From NCBI GenBank assembly GCA_024235855.1, contig JACKLN010000016.1, forward strand, positions 1 to 45,620: a stretch of DNA of 45,620 nt, in the 5' to 3' direction. Positions 32,506-43,827 of this stretch are shown here, piece after piece. The DNA is from Burkholderiaceae bacterium (GTDB lineage: Bacteria; Pseudomonadota; Gammaproteobacteria; Burkholderiales; Burkholderiaceae_C). Each line of letters starts with the position of its first letter. The first letter of the stretch is position 1. The translations under genes and the position numbers were made by a program. The notes below the pieces were generated by a model that saw only the letters and a list, made by a program, of their open reading frames with translations, did no database searches and had not been told where the DNA came from.

Positions 32506-32907
32506 GCGCGCCGGCTCGCCGGCCAGGTCGTCGAGGATCGGGCAGTCCGGCCGGTCGTCGCCGTGGCAGCACTGCACCAGCTGCTGCAGGCTGCGTCGCA
32601 TGGCCTGCATGCGCGCGATGCGCTCGTCCAGGTCGGCCACGTGGCGCTGGGCGAGCCGGCGCACCTCGGCGCTGGCGCGCTTCGGGTCGGCCCACAGGCC
32701 CAGCAACTGCGCGATCTCGTCGAGCGAGAAACCGAGGTCGCGTGCCCGGCGGATGAAGCGCAGCGTGTGCAGCGTGCGCTCGTCGTAGCGGCGGTAGCCG
32801 GCGTCGCTGCGCGCCACCGCCGGCAGCAGGCCCAGGCTCTCGTAGTGGCGGATCATCTTCGGCGTCACGCCGGTGGCCTGTGCGGCCTGGCCGATGTTCA
32901 TGCTCAT
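32497..32907 (-). CDS. cueR: Copper-responsive MerR-family regulator CueR
   Basis: This 136-residue regulator has an N-terminal MerR helix-turn-helix (MNIGQAAQATGVTPKMIRHY) and a dimerisation helix. The metal loop is C114-HGDDRPD-C122, the same spacing as C112/C120 of E. coli CueR. S79 lies where CueR has its serine for monovalent copper. It therefore senses Cu(I), Ag(I) or Au(I) and activates promoters with a 19-base spacer. Two such promoters are present at 35278-35342. Its ATG overlaps the copA stop (ATGA), so it is made from the same message as the exporter it controls. The CopZ gene stands opposite. Confidence 0.93.
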   Translation of the reverse strand: MSMNIGQAAQATGVTPKMIRHYESLGLLPAVARSDAGYRRYDERTLHTLRFIRRARDLGFSLDEIAQLLGLWADPKRASAEVRRLAQRHVADLDERIARMQAMRRSLQQLVQCCHGDDRPDCPILDDLAGEPARSA

Positions 32908-35270
32908 GACGGCCTCCAGCGCGACAGCAGCAGCGCATTGGCCAGCACGCTGACGCTGGACAGCGCCATCGCCGCGCCGGCCACCACCGGGCTGAGCAGG
33001 CCCAGCGCGGCCAGCGGGATGCCGACCACGTTGTAGGCGAAGGCCCAGAACAGGTTCTGGCGGATCTTGCGCACGATGGCGTGCGAGAGCTGCATCGCCT
33101 CCACCACCAGCGCCGGGTCGCCGCGCATCAGCGTCAGGCCGGCGGTGGCCATGGCGACGTCGGTGCCGGTGGCCATGGCCAGGCCGACGTCGGCGGCAGC
33201 CAGCGCCGGGGCGTCGTTGATGCCGTCGCCCACCATGGCCACGCGACCGGCACGGGTGTCGGCCTTGAGCGCCGCAACCACGGCGGCCTTGTCGGCCGGC
33301 AGCACTTCGGCGCGGACCTCGTCGATGCCCAGGCGTCGCGCCACGGCCTCGGCCGCGGCGCGGTGGTCGCCGCTGACGAGCACCGTGCGCAGGCCGGCTG
33401 CGTGCAGACGCCCGATCGTCGCGGCCGCGCTGGCGCGGGGCTCGTCACCGAAGGCCAGCCAGCCGCGGGCCGTCCAGGTCGTTCCCTGGCGCTCGATCAG
33501 CCACGAGACGCTGCGGCCTTCGGCCTGCGCGGCGCCTGCAGCCGCTGTCGCCGTGTCCACGCCGAGTTCGTCGGCCCAACGTGTGCTGGCGATGCGCAGG
33601 GCGCGGCCGTCGACCTCGCCTTCGAGGCCGCGCCCGGCCTCGGCGCGCACACCCTTTGCCGCCGGCATGGTCAGCTCTCTGTCCTGCGCTGCCTGGGTCA
33701 CGGCGCGCGCCAGCGGATGCTCGCTGCCGGCCTGCAGGGCGGCAGCGTCGCGCAGCAGCGCGGCGTCGTCGCCGGCCAGCGCCTGCCAGGCCACCAGCTG
33801 CGGCCGACCCTCGGTGAGCGTGCCCGTCTTGTCGAAGGCCACCACGCGCACCTGGCGCATCAGCTCCAGGGCCTGCGGGTCGCGCACCAGCACGCCGCGG
33901 CGTGCGGCCAGGCCGGTGCCCACCATCATCGCCGCCGGTGTGGCCAGCCCCAGCGCGCAGGGGCAGGCGATGACGAGCACGGCCACGGCATTGACCACGG
34001 CCGTCTCCAGCCCGGCGCCGGCCAGCCACCAGCCCAGCCCGGCAAGAACGGCCACGACCACGACGGCCGGCACGAAGACCTCGGCCACCCGGTCCACCGT
34101 CTGCTGGATCGGTGCCTTGGCCGCCTGGGCGGTTTCCACCAGGCGCACGATGCGCGCCAGCTGGGTCTCCGCGCCGACGGCGGTGGTGCGCACGACGATC
34201 AGGCCTTCGCCGTTGAGCGCGCCGCCGGCCACCGCGTCGCCTGGTTCGCGGGCCACCGGCAGGCTCTCGCCGGTGAGCATGGATTCGTCCAGGTGCGTGC
34301 GGCCTTCGACCAGCGTGCCGTCGGCCGGCAGGCGTTCGCCGGGGCGCACGAGCACCTCGTCGCCGAGGCGCAGTTCGGCCAGCGGCACCCGGCGCTCGCC
34401 GTCCGGGCCACGCACGGTGGCGGTGTCGGGCCGCAGTTCGCGCAGCGCGTCCAGCGCCTGCAGCGTGCGCCGCTTGGCGCGCGCCTCCAGCCACTTGCCC
34501 AGGCGCACCAGCACGATCACCACCGCCGCGCTCTCGAAGTACAGGTGGGGCATGCCATCGGGCTCACGCGCCCACAGCCACAGGCTCAGGCCGTAGGCGG
34601 CGCTGGTGCCCAGGGCCACCAGCAGGTCCATGTTGCCGCTGCCGGCGCGCAGCGCCTTCCAGCCGGCACGGTAGAAGCGCGCGCCGAGCACGAACTGCAC
34701 CGGCGTGGCCAGCAGCCACTGCCACAGCGCGGGCAGCATCCAGTGGCGGCCGAACAGGTCGCCCACCATCGGCAGCACCAGGGGCAGCGCCAGCAGGGCG
34801 CCTGCGGCGACGAGCCAGCCTTCGCGGTCGGCACGTGGTGGCGCTTCACTGTCGGCCGTCGGCAGGTGCGCGGGGTAGCCGGCACGGTCCAGCGCGGCGA
34901 CCAGCGTGTCGGCGGGCGTGCCAGCCAGTGCCCGCACCTCTGCCGTGCCGGCGGCCAGGTTCACGGCGGCGGAGAGCACGCCCGGCACCTTCTTCAGCGC
35001 GCGCTCGACGCGGCCGACGCAGCTGGCGCAGGTCATGCCGTCGACCTGCAGCTTCAACTGCTGCTCGGGCACGTCGTAGCCGGCCTGCTCGATGGCGGCG
35101 CCCAAGGCGGACGGGTCCAGCGGCGCGGCCGATTCCACGGTGGCCTGCTCGGTAGCGAGGTTGACGCGGGCGGCGGTCACGCCCGGCACCTTCTTCAGGG
35201 CCTTCTCGACGCGCGCGACGCAGGAGGCGCAGGTCATGCCGGCGACGGGCAGGGTCAGGGTCTGATTCAT
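32904..35270 (-). CDS. copA: Cu(I)-exporting P1B-type ATPase CopA
   Basis: This 788-residue exporter has two N-terminal metal-binding domains, each with MTCASC (near residues 12 and 79). It also has eight transmembrane helices, the CPC ion site in ACPCALG, the phosphorylation site DKTGT, the P1B histidine-proline pair in SEHPLA, and GDGINDAP. The start MNQTLTLPVAGM is chosen because upstream methionines (for example at 35282) fall inside the predicted promoter. Transcription would begin next to this ATG, so the message could be leaderless (inference). It is translated with cueR and removes Cu(I) from the cytosol. Confidence 0.95.
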   Translation of the reverse strand: MNQTLTLPVAGMTCASCVARVEKALKKVPGVTAARVNLATEQATVESAAPLDPSALGAAIEQAGYDVPEQQLKLQVDGMTCASCVGRVERALKKVPGVLSAAVNLAAGTAEVRALAGTPADTLVAALDRAGYPAHLPTADSEAPPRADREGWLVAAGALLALPLVLPMVGDLFGRHWMLPALWQWLLATPVQFVLGARFYRAGWKALRAGSGNMDLLVALGTSAAYGLSLWLWAREPDGMPHLYFESAAVVIVLVRLGKWLEARAKRRTLQALDALRELRPDTATVRGPDGERRVPLAELRLGDEVLVRPGERLPADGTLVEGRTHLDESMLTGESLPVAREPGDAVAGGALNGEGLIVVRTTAVGAETQLARIVRLVETAQAAKAPIQQTVDRVAEVFVPAVVVVAVLAGLGWWLAGAGLETAVVNAVAVLVIACPCALGLATPAAMMVGTGLAARRGVLVRDPQALELMRQVRVVAFDKTGTLTEGRPQLVAWQALAGDDAALLRDAAALQAGSEHPLARAVTQAAQDRELTMPAAKGVRAEAGRGLEGEVDGRALRIASTRWADELGVDTATAAAGAAQAEGRSVSWLIERQGTTWTARGWLAFGDEPRASAAATIGRLHAAGLRTVLVSGDHRAAAEAVARRLGIDEVRAEVLPADKAAVVAALKADTRAGRVAMVGDGINDAPALAAADVGLAMATGTDVAMATAGLTLMRGDPALVVEAMQLSHAIVRKIRQNLFWAFAYNVVGIPLAALGLLSPVVAGAAMALSSVSVLANALLLSRWRPS

Positions 35271-35277
35271 GGGCTGC

Positions 35278-35308
35278 AGCATCGACCTTGACATCATGTC
35301 AGAGTCAA
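35278..35308 (-). promoter_or_regulatory. MerR-type copA promoter with CueR operator
   Basis: On the reverse strand TTGACT (35308-35303) and GATGCT (35283-35278) are 19 bases apart, the long spacer used by MerR-family activators. The spacer contains a near-perfect 23-base inverted repeat (35284-35306) with core TGACAT-C-ATGTCA. The -10 box lies 7 bases before the copA start codon. Confidence 0.65.
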
Positions 35309-35311
35309 GCC

Positions 35312-35342
35312 TTGACCTTGCCACCATGGCAAGCTTCAGACT
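35312..35342 (+). promoter_or_regulatory. MerR-type copZ promoter with CueR operator
   Basis: TTGACC (35312-35317) and CAGACT (35337-35342) are 19 bases apart, and the inverted repeat CTTGCC-ACCAT-GGCAAG (35317-35333) lies between them. Its -35 box is three bases from that of the copA promoter, so one or two CueR dimers could switch both genes. Confidence 0.65.
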
Positions 35343-35374
35343 GCTCGCATCTCTATCCGACCGAAAGCACCGAC

Positions 35375-35566
35375 ATGATCGAACTGACCCTGCCCGACAT
35401 GACCTGTGGCCACTGCGTCAAGGCCGTCACCCAGACCGTGCAGCGGCTCGACGCTGCGGCCACCGTGGAGGTGGATCTGCCGACGCACCAGGTGAAGATC
35501 GGCACCACGCAGCCGGCCGAGGCGGTGAAGGCGGCGCTGGCCGAGGAGGGTTACCCGGCGGCGTGA
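35375..35566 (+). CDS. copZ: Copper chaperone CopZ (HMA domain)
   Basis: This 63-residue cytosolic chaperone has one heavy-metal-associated domain with the Cu(I)-binding motif MTCGHC (near residue 9) and the usual ferredoxin-like ending EEGYPA. It carries Cu(I) to CopA, whose own metal domains have the same motif. The ATG at 35375 is 33 bases after the predicted -10 box. It is divergent from copA-cueR and shares their control region. A 7-base inverted repeat follows the gene (35570-35589) but has no T run, so termination there is uncertain. Confidence 0.93.
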   Translation: MIELTLPDMTCGHCVKAVTQTVQRLDAAATVEVDLPTHQVKIGTTQPAEAVKAALAEEGYPAA

Positions 35567-35660
35567 GGCCGCGGCGCACGGTCGCCGCGTCGGCCGGCGC
35601 GACCGGAGCGGCCGAGGATTCCCCCAGGGCGACGCCGGCACGGCGCTTGCCTACACTCCC

Positions 35661-35681
35661 GCGCACCGATCCATCGTGCGC
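35661..35681 (+). other. Inverted repeat before the family-5 binding-protein gene
   Basis: GCGCAC and GTGCGC form a 6-base stem with a 9-base loop, 25 bases before the start codon. A TACACT -10-like element lies just upstream at about 35652. It may be a leader hairpin or operator. Otherwise the 139-base gap shows nothing. Confidence 0.25.
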
Positions 35682-35705
35682 CGACACGGCGCGGGAGACC
35701 ACCGA

Positions 35706-37280
35706 ATGCGTTTGCAACTTGCCGCGGCCGCCCTGGCCGCGATGACCCTGGCCGCCACCGGCGCCACGGCCCAGACCCTGCGCTGGGCCAGCCAGGGCGA
35801 CCCCCAGACCATGGACCCACACTCGCAGAACGAGTCCATGACCAACATGATGAACGGCCAGGTCTACGAGCGCCTCACGCGCCGTGACAAGAGCCTGAAC
35901 ATCGTGCCCAGCCTGGCCACCAGCTGGGAGCAGACCGGCCCGCTGACCTGGCGCTTCAAGCTGCGCCCGGGCGTGAAGTTCCACGACGGCTCCGACTTCG
36001 CCGCCGACGACGTGGTCTTCTCGATCAACCGCGCCAAGGAGCTGACCTCGCAGGTCAACGTCTACGCCAACGCGGTGGGCACGCCGGTGGCCATCGATCC
36101 GATGACGGTGGAGTTCCGCCTCGACAAGGTCAACCCCATCTTCCTGCAGCACCTGGATTCGCTGTGGATGCTGGACAAGCAGTGGGCCGAGAAGCACAAG
36201 GTGACCAAGCCGCTGGACTTCAAGAACAAGGAGGAGTCGCACGCCAGCTTCAACACCAACGGCACCGGCCCCTACATGCTGGTCAGCCGCGCGCCCGGCA
36301 TCAAGACGGTCTACAAGCGCAACCCGAACTGGTGGGACAAGCACAGCGGCAACGTGCAGGAGATCGTCTACACGCAGATCTCCAACGACGCCACGCGGCT
36401 GGCGGCGCTGGTCTCCGGCGAGATCGACTTCGTGCTCGACCCGGCGCCGCGCGACGTGCCGCGCCTGCGCAACACCGGTGGCGTGAAGATCATCGACGGG
36501 CCGGAGAACCGCATCGTCTTCATCGGCATGGACCAGCACCGCGACGAACTGCTCTACAGCAGCGTCAAGGGCAAGAACCCGTTCAAGGACGTGCGGGTGC
36601 GCAAGGCGCTCTACCACGCCATCGACATCGAGACGATGAAGACCAAGCTGATGAACGGGCAGAGCTTCCCCACCGGCGGCATCACGCCGTCGGCGCTGGC
36701 CAGCTACAACGACCCGCAGGTCGAGTCGCGGCTGCCGTTCGACCTCGCCAAGGCCAAGGCGCTGATGGCCGAGGCCGGCTACGGCGACGGCTTCGAGGTG
36801 ACGCTGGACTGCCCGAACAACCGGTACATCAACGACGAGGAGATCTGCATCACGCTGGCGTCGATGTGGGCCAAGATCGGCATCAAGGTCAAGGTGGTGG
36901 CGATGCCGCGCGCCACCTACTTCCCCAAGCTGGAGAAGCACGACACCAGCATGTACATGCTGGGCTGGGGCGGTGCGGTCACGGATGCCGAGACCACGAT
37001 GACCCCGGTGCTGCGCACCTTCGGCGAGAAGGGCGTGGGCCTGTACAACTATGGCCGCGTGTCGAACCCGAAGTTCGACGAGCTGGCCGCCGCCTCCAGC
37101 GCCGAGGCCGACCCGGCCAAGCGCAAGGAACTGGTGATCGCGGCGTTGCGCGAGTACACGTCGCAGGCGCACCTGCTGCCGCTGCACCGCCAGGTGATCC
37201 CGTGGGCCGCACGCACCAACGTGGACGCGGTGCACCGCGCCGACAACTGGCTCGAGGTGGCCTGGATCAACATCAAGTGA
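35706..37280 (+). CDS. ABC transporter substrate-binding protein, family 5 (peptide/nickel type)
   Basis: This 524-residue periplasmic receptor has a signal peptide (MRLQLAAAALAAMTLAATGA, cleaved after ATA at residue 22). The SBP_bac_5 marks include SWEQTGPLTWRFKLRPGVKFHDG and FNTNGTGPYMLVS, and the C-terminal half has PRATYFPKLEKHDTSMYMLGWG. The family binds peptides, nickel, haem or opines. The ATG at 35706 has ggaga upstream; a longer frame from 35676 would spoil the signal peptide. No permease or ATPase gene follows, and the next gene is convergent, so it is an orphan receptor that must use a transporter encoded elsewhere. The ligand is unknown. Confidence 0.93.
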   Translation: MRLQLAAAALAAMTLAATGATAQTLRWASQGDPQTMDPHSQNESMTNMMNGQVYERLTRRDKSLNIVPSLATSWEQTGPLTWRFKLRPGVKFHDGSDFAADDVVFSINRAKELTSQVNVYANAVGTPVAIDPMTVEFRLDKVNPIFLQHLDSLWMLDKQWAEKHKVTKPLDFKNKEESHASFNTNGTGPYMLVSRAPGIKTVYKRNPNWWDKHSGNVQEIVYTQISNDATRLAALVSGEIDFVLDPAPRDVPRLRNTGGVKIIDGPENRIVFIGMDQHRDELLYSSVKGKNPFKDVRVRKALYHAIDIETMKTKLMNGQSFPTGGITPSALASYNDPQVESRLPFDLAKAKALMAEAGYGDGFEVTLDCPNNRYINDEEICITLASMWAKIGIKVKVVAMPRATYFPKLEKHDTSMYMLGWGGAVTDAETTMTPVLRTFGEKGVGLYNYGRVSNPKFDELAAASSAEADPAKRKELVIAALREYTSQAHLLPLHRQVIPWAARTNVDAVHRADNWLEVAWINIK

Positions 37281-37328
37281 TCCAGCGCGGCGTGCGCGGC
37301 GACGTCCGGCGCGCCGCGTGCGACGAGG

Positions 37329-38072
37329 TCACCTGACGAAGTCGCGCGCGCAGCGGAAGCCGATGTAGACCACCGCCGTGTCGGCCGGCTTGCCCTGCAG
37401 GTGGTCGGCACGCATCTGGGTGGCGCCGTACCACCACGAGCCGCCGCGCGTGCGTCGGTCGGCGTCGCTGCCCTGGTCCACCCACTCCCAGGCGTTGCCG
37501 CCCATGTCGTGCAGGCCGTTGACGCCCGGCGCGCCCTGGCTCACCGGGCGGTGCCTGCGGCCATCGAAGGCCGGGCCGGGGTTGCAGTCGCCGCGGCAGT
37601 TGGCGCCGGTAGGCTGCGCCCCGGTGGGGTAGTCGAAGGTCTGTCCCCGGACGAAGGGGGCGGGCGGCGACTCGCGCTGCTCGGTGTAGGCCGCGGCCAC
37701 CCATTCGACGTCGCTGGGCAGTCGGCCGCCGGCCCAGCGGCAGAAGTCGCGCGCCTCGTGCCAGGTCACGTGCACGGCCGGCTCGTCGTCGGCGGCCGGC
37801 GTGCCAAAGGGGCTGCGCCAGGTCCAGCCGGGACGCTGCTGCCAGCCGGCCACGTATTCCTGCCCGCCGCCGCGGCGCTCGGCCTCGGTGATGCGGCCGG
37901 TGGCGGCCACGAAGCGGCGGAACTGCGCCACCGTGGTTTCCGTGCGCGCGATCAGGAGCGCGGAAAGCGGCTGCCAGTCGATGCCCGCCGGGTTGGCGGC
38001 GCTCACCGGCGTTGCGCCGAAGGTGGTGGAGGCCAGGCCGGCGATGCCCAGCGCGAGAGCAAGTGTTCGCAT
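37329..38072 (-). CDS. Exported SUMF1/FGE-sulfatase-domain protein
   Basis: This 247-residue protein has a signal peptide (MRTLALALGIAGLASTTFGA) and a formylglycine-generating-enzyme-like domain. The fold is seen in TETTVAQFRRFV, HVTWHEARDFCRWAGGRLPSD, GLHDMGGNAWEWV and the terminal GGSWW...GFRCAR. The catalytic cysteine pair of true formylglycine-generating enzymes, found just after GGS, is absent (GGSWWYGATQMRAD). Modification of sulfatases is therefore unlikely, and no sulfatase gene is near. Two starts 12 bases apart are possible (38084 or 38072). It lies 55 bases after the GH13 gene on the same strand and may be co-transcribed. The role is unknown, perhaps a structural or binding protein. 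Confidence 0.85.
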   Translation of the reverse strand: MRTLALALGIAGLASTTFGATPVSAANPAGIDWQPLSALLIARTETTVAQFRRFVAATGRITEAERRGGGQEYVAGWQQRPGWTWRSPFGTPAADDEPAVHVTWHEARDFCRWAGGRLPSDVEWVAAAYTEQRESPPAPFVRGQTFDYPTGAQPTGANCRGDCNPGPAFDGRRHRPVSQGAPGVNGLHDMGGNAWEWVDQGSDADRRTRGGSWWYGATQMRADHLQGKPADTAVVYIGFRCARDFVR

Positions 38073-38127
38073 GCGGGGCAGCATGACGGCAAGTGCATGG
38101 CCCTGCCGGACGTCGGGTTGGTGGTGC

Positions 38128-39765
38128 TCAGCGCAGCACGCGGTACACCCGCACCGACTGCGGTCCCAGGTGCACCGTGGCCCGACCATCGCCATCGGCC
38201 TGCGCCGGGGCGCCCCAGCGCGGCCAGGCCGCCACCAGCCGGGCCCCGGGCGGCAGCGCCGGCACCGCGACGCTGGCACCGGCGGTGCCGTAGTTGATCA
38301 GCGTGAGCGTGTGGTCACCGTCGGCGCGCCGCTGCCATTGCGCCACCAAGCCCTCGGCGCGGGCATGCTCGAAGCTGCCGCGCCGGATCGAGGCATGGGC
38401 GTTGCGCAGGCCGATCATGGCCCGGTAGAAGTGCCACAGCGACGCGGGATCGGCGCGCTGCGCCTGCACGTTGTGCGTGGCCGCATTGGGCGACACCGGG
38501 CGGAACGGCGTGCCGCCGCTGAAGCCGCCGGTGGCCGTCCAGCTCATCGGGCCGCGGACGGGCAGGTCGCCCGCATCCATGCCCGGCTGGCCGTGCAGGC
38601 CGGCCATGCCGATGGCCTCGCCGTAGTAGACGAAGGGTGTGCCCGGTTGCAGCAGGTAGCCGGCAGCGGCCAGGCGGTAGCGGGCCTCGTCGCCGCCGAC
38701 CTGGTCCCACAGCCGGCGGCCGGCGAAGATGTCGTGGTTCGACACCATCGTGGCCAGCCGCGCGCTGCGCCGCGGGTGCGGCGCCACCAGGGCCTGCACC
38801 GATGCGGCGTCGCCCTGGGCCGCGCGCACGAAGTGCTGCACGTAGCCGAAGGCGAAGGCCGCGCCGCAGACCTCGGGGGCGGCGTAGTCCTGCGGCTCGG
38901 CCGTGGCCTCGCACACCGCCCAGCGGTGGCGGTAGGCGGTGATCAGGTCCTGCAGCCGCTTGGTCAGCGCCCGGCTTTCGGGCTGGTCGTTCCAGTCCCT
39001 GGCGCTGCGCTCGACCATGTGCGGCACGGCGTCCAGGCGCACGCCGTCGAGGCCACGGTTGAGCCAGAAGCGCAGGCTGTCCTCGTGGTAGCGCCAGACC
39101 GTGGCGTTCTGCAGGTTGAAGTCGGGCACCTTGGCGTTGAAGGTGCCGAAGTAGAAGCCGCGCGCGTCCGGCTCGGCGGGCGGCAGGTCCTTCCAGTCGC
39201 CAGACCAGGTCCAGGGCCGGGACGCCGCGTGGTACCAGGGGTTCTTGCCCCAGATCTCCCAGCCCGCCGGCGCCGTGTCCGACCAGACGTACCAGTCGCG
39301 GTACGGGTTGGCCGGCCCCTGCAGCGCCTGCTGGAACAGCGGGTGCTCGACGGCGCTGTGGTTGATCACGTAGTCCATCACCACGCCGATGCCCAGGCGG
39401 TGCGCCTCGCTCACCAGGGCGTCGAAGTCGGCCAGCGTGCCGTACTCCGGCGCCACGGTGCGGAAGTCGGTGGTGTGGTAGCCGTGGTCGCGGTCGGCGC
39501 TGGCGGTGATGGGCATCAGCCAGAGACCACGGATGCCCAGGTCCTTGAGCATCGGCAGGGTCTGCGTCAGGCCGCGCAGGTCGCCGATGCCGTCGCCGTC
39601 GCTGTCCTTCCAGGCGCGGACGAAGATCTCCATGAAGGCGCCGTGGTGCCAGTCCGGCGCCAGCCGGCTGCCGGGGTCGCGCATCGGGACCGGGCTGAGA
39701 TCGATCGGTGCGGCGGCTGCCAGCAAGGGCAGCGCCAGGGGCAGGAGGGGCCAGCGTGGGCGCAT
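38128..39765 (-). CDS. Exported GH13 alpha-glucosidase/alpha-amylase-family enzyme
   Basis: This 545-residue glycosidase has a signal peptide (MRPRWPLLPLALPLLAAAAP). The (beta/alpha)8 barrel shows region I DYVINH (131-136), nucleophile D245 (GVRLDAVPH), acid/base E286 (AVCEAT) and region IV NHD (343-345). A calcium-type loop DSDGDGIGDL is at 54-63, as in oligo-1,6-glucosidases. A beta-sandwich domain ends the protein. It most likely acts on short alpha-glucans in the periplasm; the exact linkage is unclear. It is divergent from the pullulanase-type gene, sharing a 49-base promoter region, so both are probably induced by the same sugar. Confidence 0.92.
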   Translation of the reverse strand: MRPRWPLLPLALPLLAAAAPIDLSPVPMRDPGSRLAPDWHHGAFMEIFVRAWKDSDGDGIGDLRGLTQTLPMLKDLGIRGLWLMPITASADRDHGYHTTDFRTVAPEYGTLADFDALVSEAHRLGIGVVMDYVINHSAVEHPLFQQALQGPANPYRDWYVWSDTAPAGWEIWGKNPWYHAASRPWTWSGDWKDLPPAEPDARGFYFGTFNAKVPDFNLQNATVWRYHEDSLRFWLNRGLDGVRLDAVPHMVERSARDWNDQPESRALTKRLQDLITAYRHRWAVCEATAEPQDYAAPEVCGAAFAFGYVQHFVRAAQGDAASVQALVAPHPRRSARLATMVSNHDIFAGRRLWDQVGGDEARYRLAAAGYLLQPGTPFVYYGEAIGMAGLHGQPGMDAGDLPVRGPMSWTATGGFSGGTPFRPVSPNAATHNVQAQRADPASLWHFYRAMIGLRNAHASIRRGSFEHARAEGLVAQWQRRADGDHTLTLINYGTAGASVAVPALPPGARLVAAWPRWGAPAQADGDGRATVHLGPQSVRVYRVLR

Positions 39766-39773
39766 GTGAGACT

Positions 39774-39786
39774 GTAGTCAGACTAC
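39774..39786. promoter_or_regulatory. 13-base palindrome between the two GH13 genes
   Basis: GTAGTC-A-GACTAC is perfectly symmetrical and lies in the 49-base space between the divergent starts (39765 and 39815). It is a good candidate operator for a shared sugar-responsive repressor, which is not encoded in this window. Confidence 0.5.
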
Positions 39787-39814
39787 GCACAAGCGATCAA
39801 GAGGAGGGAAAACG

Positions 39815-42550
<2,736 letters not shown>

Positions 42551-42671
42551 ACCGCCTGACCACCGGGCGTTGAACCGTTGCGCGACGGCCGGGTCATGCG
42601 GCCGCGCTGCATCCTCCGGTGTCCGCTAGGATCAACCTCGCGGGCTGTGGTCCGGCCCGAAGGGAGCATGC

Positions 42672-43811
42672 ATGCGCCGTCGAACGTTGAACCTGGCTGC
42701 CGCGTTGGCCCTGCCGGTGTGGAGCACACGCGCCAGGGCCGACGAAGGCACGGTCGACGACCGCGAGGTCGTGCTCGGCAACAGCGCCATCCTCTCCGGC
42801 CCGTTGGGCCGTGCCGTGCAGGGCTTCCTGGCCGGCGCCAAGCTGCACTTCGACGCGGTGTCGTCACAGGGTGGCGTCAACGGGCGGCGCATCAAGCTGG
42901 TGTCACTGGACGACGAACTCAAGCCCGACCAGGCGGTGGCAAACTGCAAGACCTTGCTGGCGAAGGAGCGGGCCTTTGCCTTCTTCGGCAACGTCGGTTC
43001 CGCCACGATTGCGGCGTCCACGGCGGTGCTGCGCGAGTCGGGGGCGCCGCTGATCGGCAACTTCGCGGTCAGCGACTCGGTGCGCGACGCCGCGGCCGGC
43101 GCGGCCTATTTCGTGCGCGCCACCTACGGGCGCGAGGCGGAGAAGCTGGTCGAGCACCTGGGCACCATCGGCATCCAGCGCATCGCGGTGGCCACGTTGG
43201 CCAACCCCGGCGGCGAGGAGGTGCTGGCATTGGTGCGCCAGGCCGTGCGTGCCGGCAAGCTGGCCGACGACGTCGTGGCGTCGGCGGCGATGCGCAGCGA
43301 CGGCAGCAACATCGTCGACATGGGCCGTACGCTGGCCGCGGCGCAGCCGCAGGCGGTGATCGTCTTCGTCTCCGGCCCGCCGGTGGCCGAACTGATGAAG
43401 ACGGTCTGGGCCGCCGGCGCGCAGCCGTCGTTCTACGGCATGTCGGTGGTCGACGGCCTGCTGGCCGCGCGCCTGCTGGGTGATGCCTTCAAGAGCCTGG
43501 CGATCTCGCAGGTCGTGCCCTGGCCCTGGAGCGTCAGCGACCCCGAGGCGTCGACCTATCGGCGCCTGTGTGAAGCCGCTGGCGCCGCACCGAACCACGT
43601 GGGCTTCGAGGGCTACCTGAACGCGCGCGTGGCGGTGGAGGGCCTGCGGCGTGCGGGGCGGGACCTGCGCCGCAGCCGCCTGCACGCGGTGATGCAGCAG
43701 ATGACGCTGCGGCTGGGGGCGCTGGACATCGACTACACCGGCGCCCGCCACACCGGGTCGCGTTTCGTCGACCTGGTGCTGTCCACGCGCGGCGGGCGCT
43801 ACGTGCGCTGA
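42672..43811 (+). CDS. Branched-chain-amino-acid-type ABC substrate-binding protein (LivK-like), orphan
   Basis: This 379-residue periplasmic receptor is of the Peripla_BP_6 family, shown by VLGNSAILSGPLGRAVQGF near the mature start, DDELKPDQAVANCKTLLAKE, and later VGFEGYLNARVAVEGL. The signal begins MRRRTLNLAAALALP, and the arginine pair suggests Tat export (inference). The ATG at 42672 has aaggga upstream. No LivH/M/G/F genes are near, and the next gene is convergent. Burkholderiales carry many such lone receptors, some linked to signalling or to shared transporters. The ligand is unknown; amino acids, amides or aromatic acids are usual for the family. Confidence 0.92.
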   Translation: MRRRTLNLAAALALPVWSTRARADEGTVDDREVVLGNSAILSGPLGRAVQGFLAGAKLHFDAVSSQGGVNGRRIKLVSLDDELKPDQAVANCKTLLAKERAFAFFGNVGSATIAASTAVLRESGAPLIGNFAVSDSVRDAAAGAAYFVRATYGREAEKLVEHLGTIGIQRIAVATLANPGGEEVLALVRQAVRAGKLADDVVASAAMRSDGSNIVDMGRTLAAAQPQAVIVFVSGPPVAELMKTVWAAGAQPSFYGMSVVDGLLAARLLGDAFKSLAISQVVPWPWSVSDPEASTYRRLCEAAGAAPNHVGFEGYLNARVAVEGLRRAGRDLRRSRLHAVMQQMTLRLGALDIDYTGARHTGSRFVDLVLSTRGGRYVR

Positions 43812-43827
43812 GGCCGGCGCCCGGGCG

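Noticed and set aside
35570..35589. Inverted repeat CGCGGCG/CGCCGCG after copZ as a terminator
   Set aside because: There is no T run on either side, and such repeats are frequent by chance in this GC-rich sequence.
37329..38072. A sulfatase-maturing formylglycine-generating enzyme supporting sulfonate or sulfate-ester metabolism
   Set aside because: The catalytic cysteines are missing, no sulfatase gene is present, and the protein is 24 kb from the possible sulfonate island.
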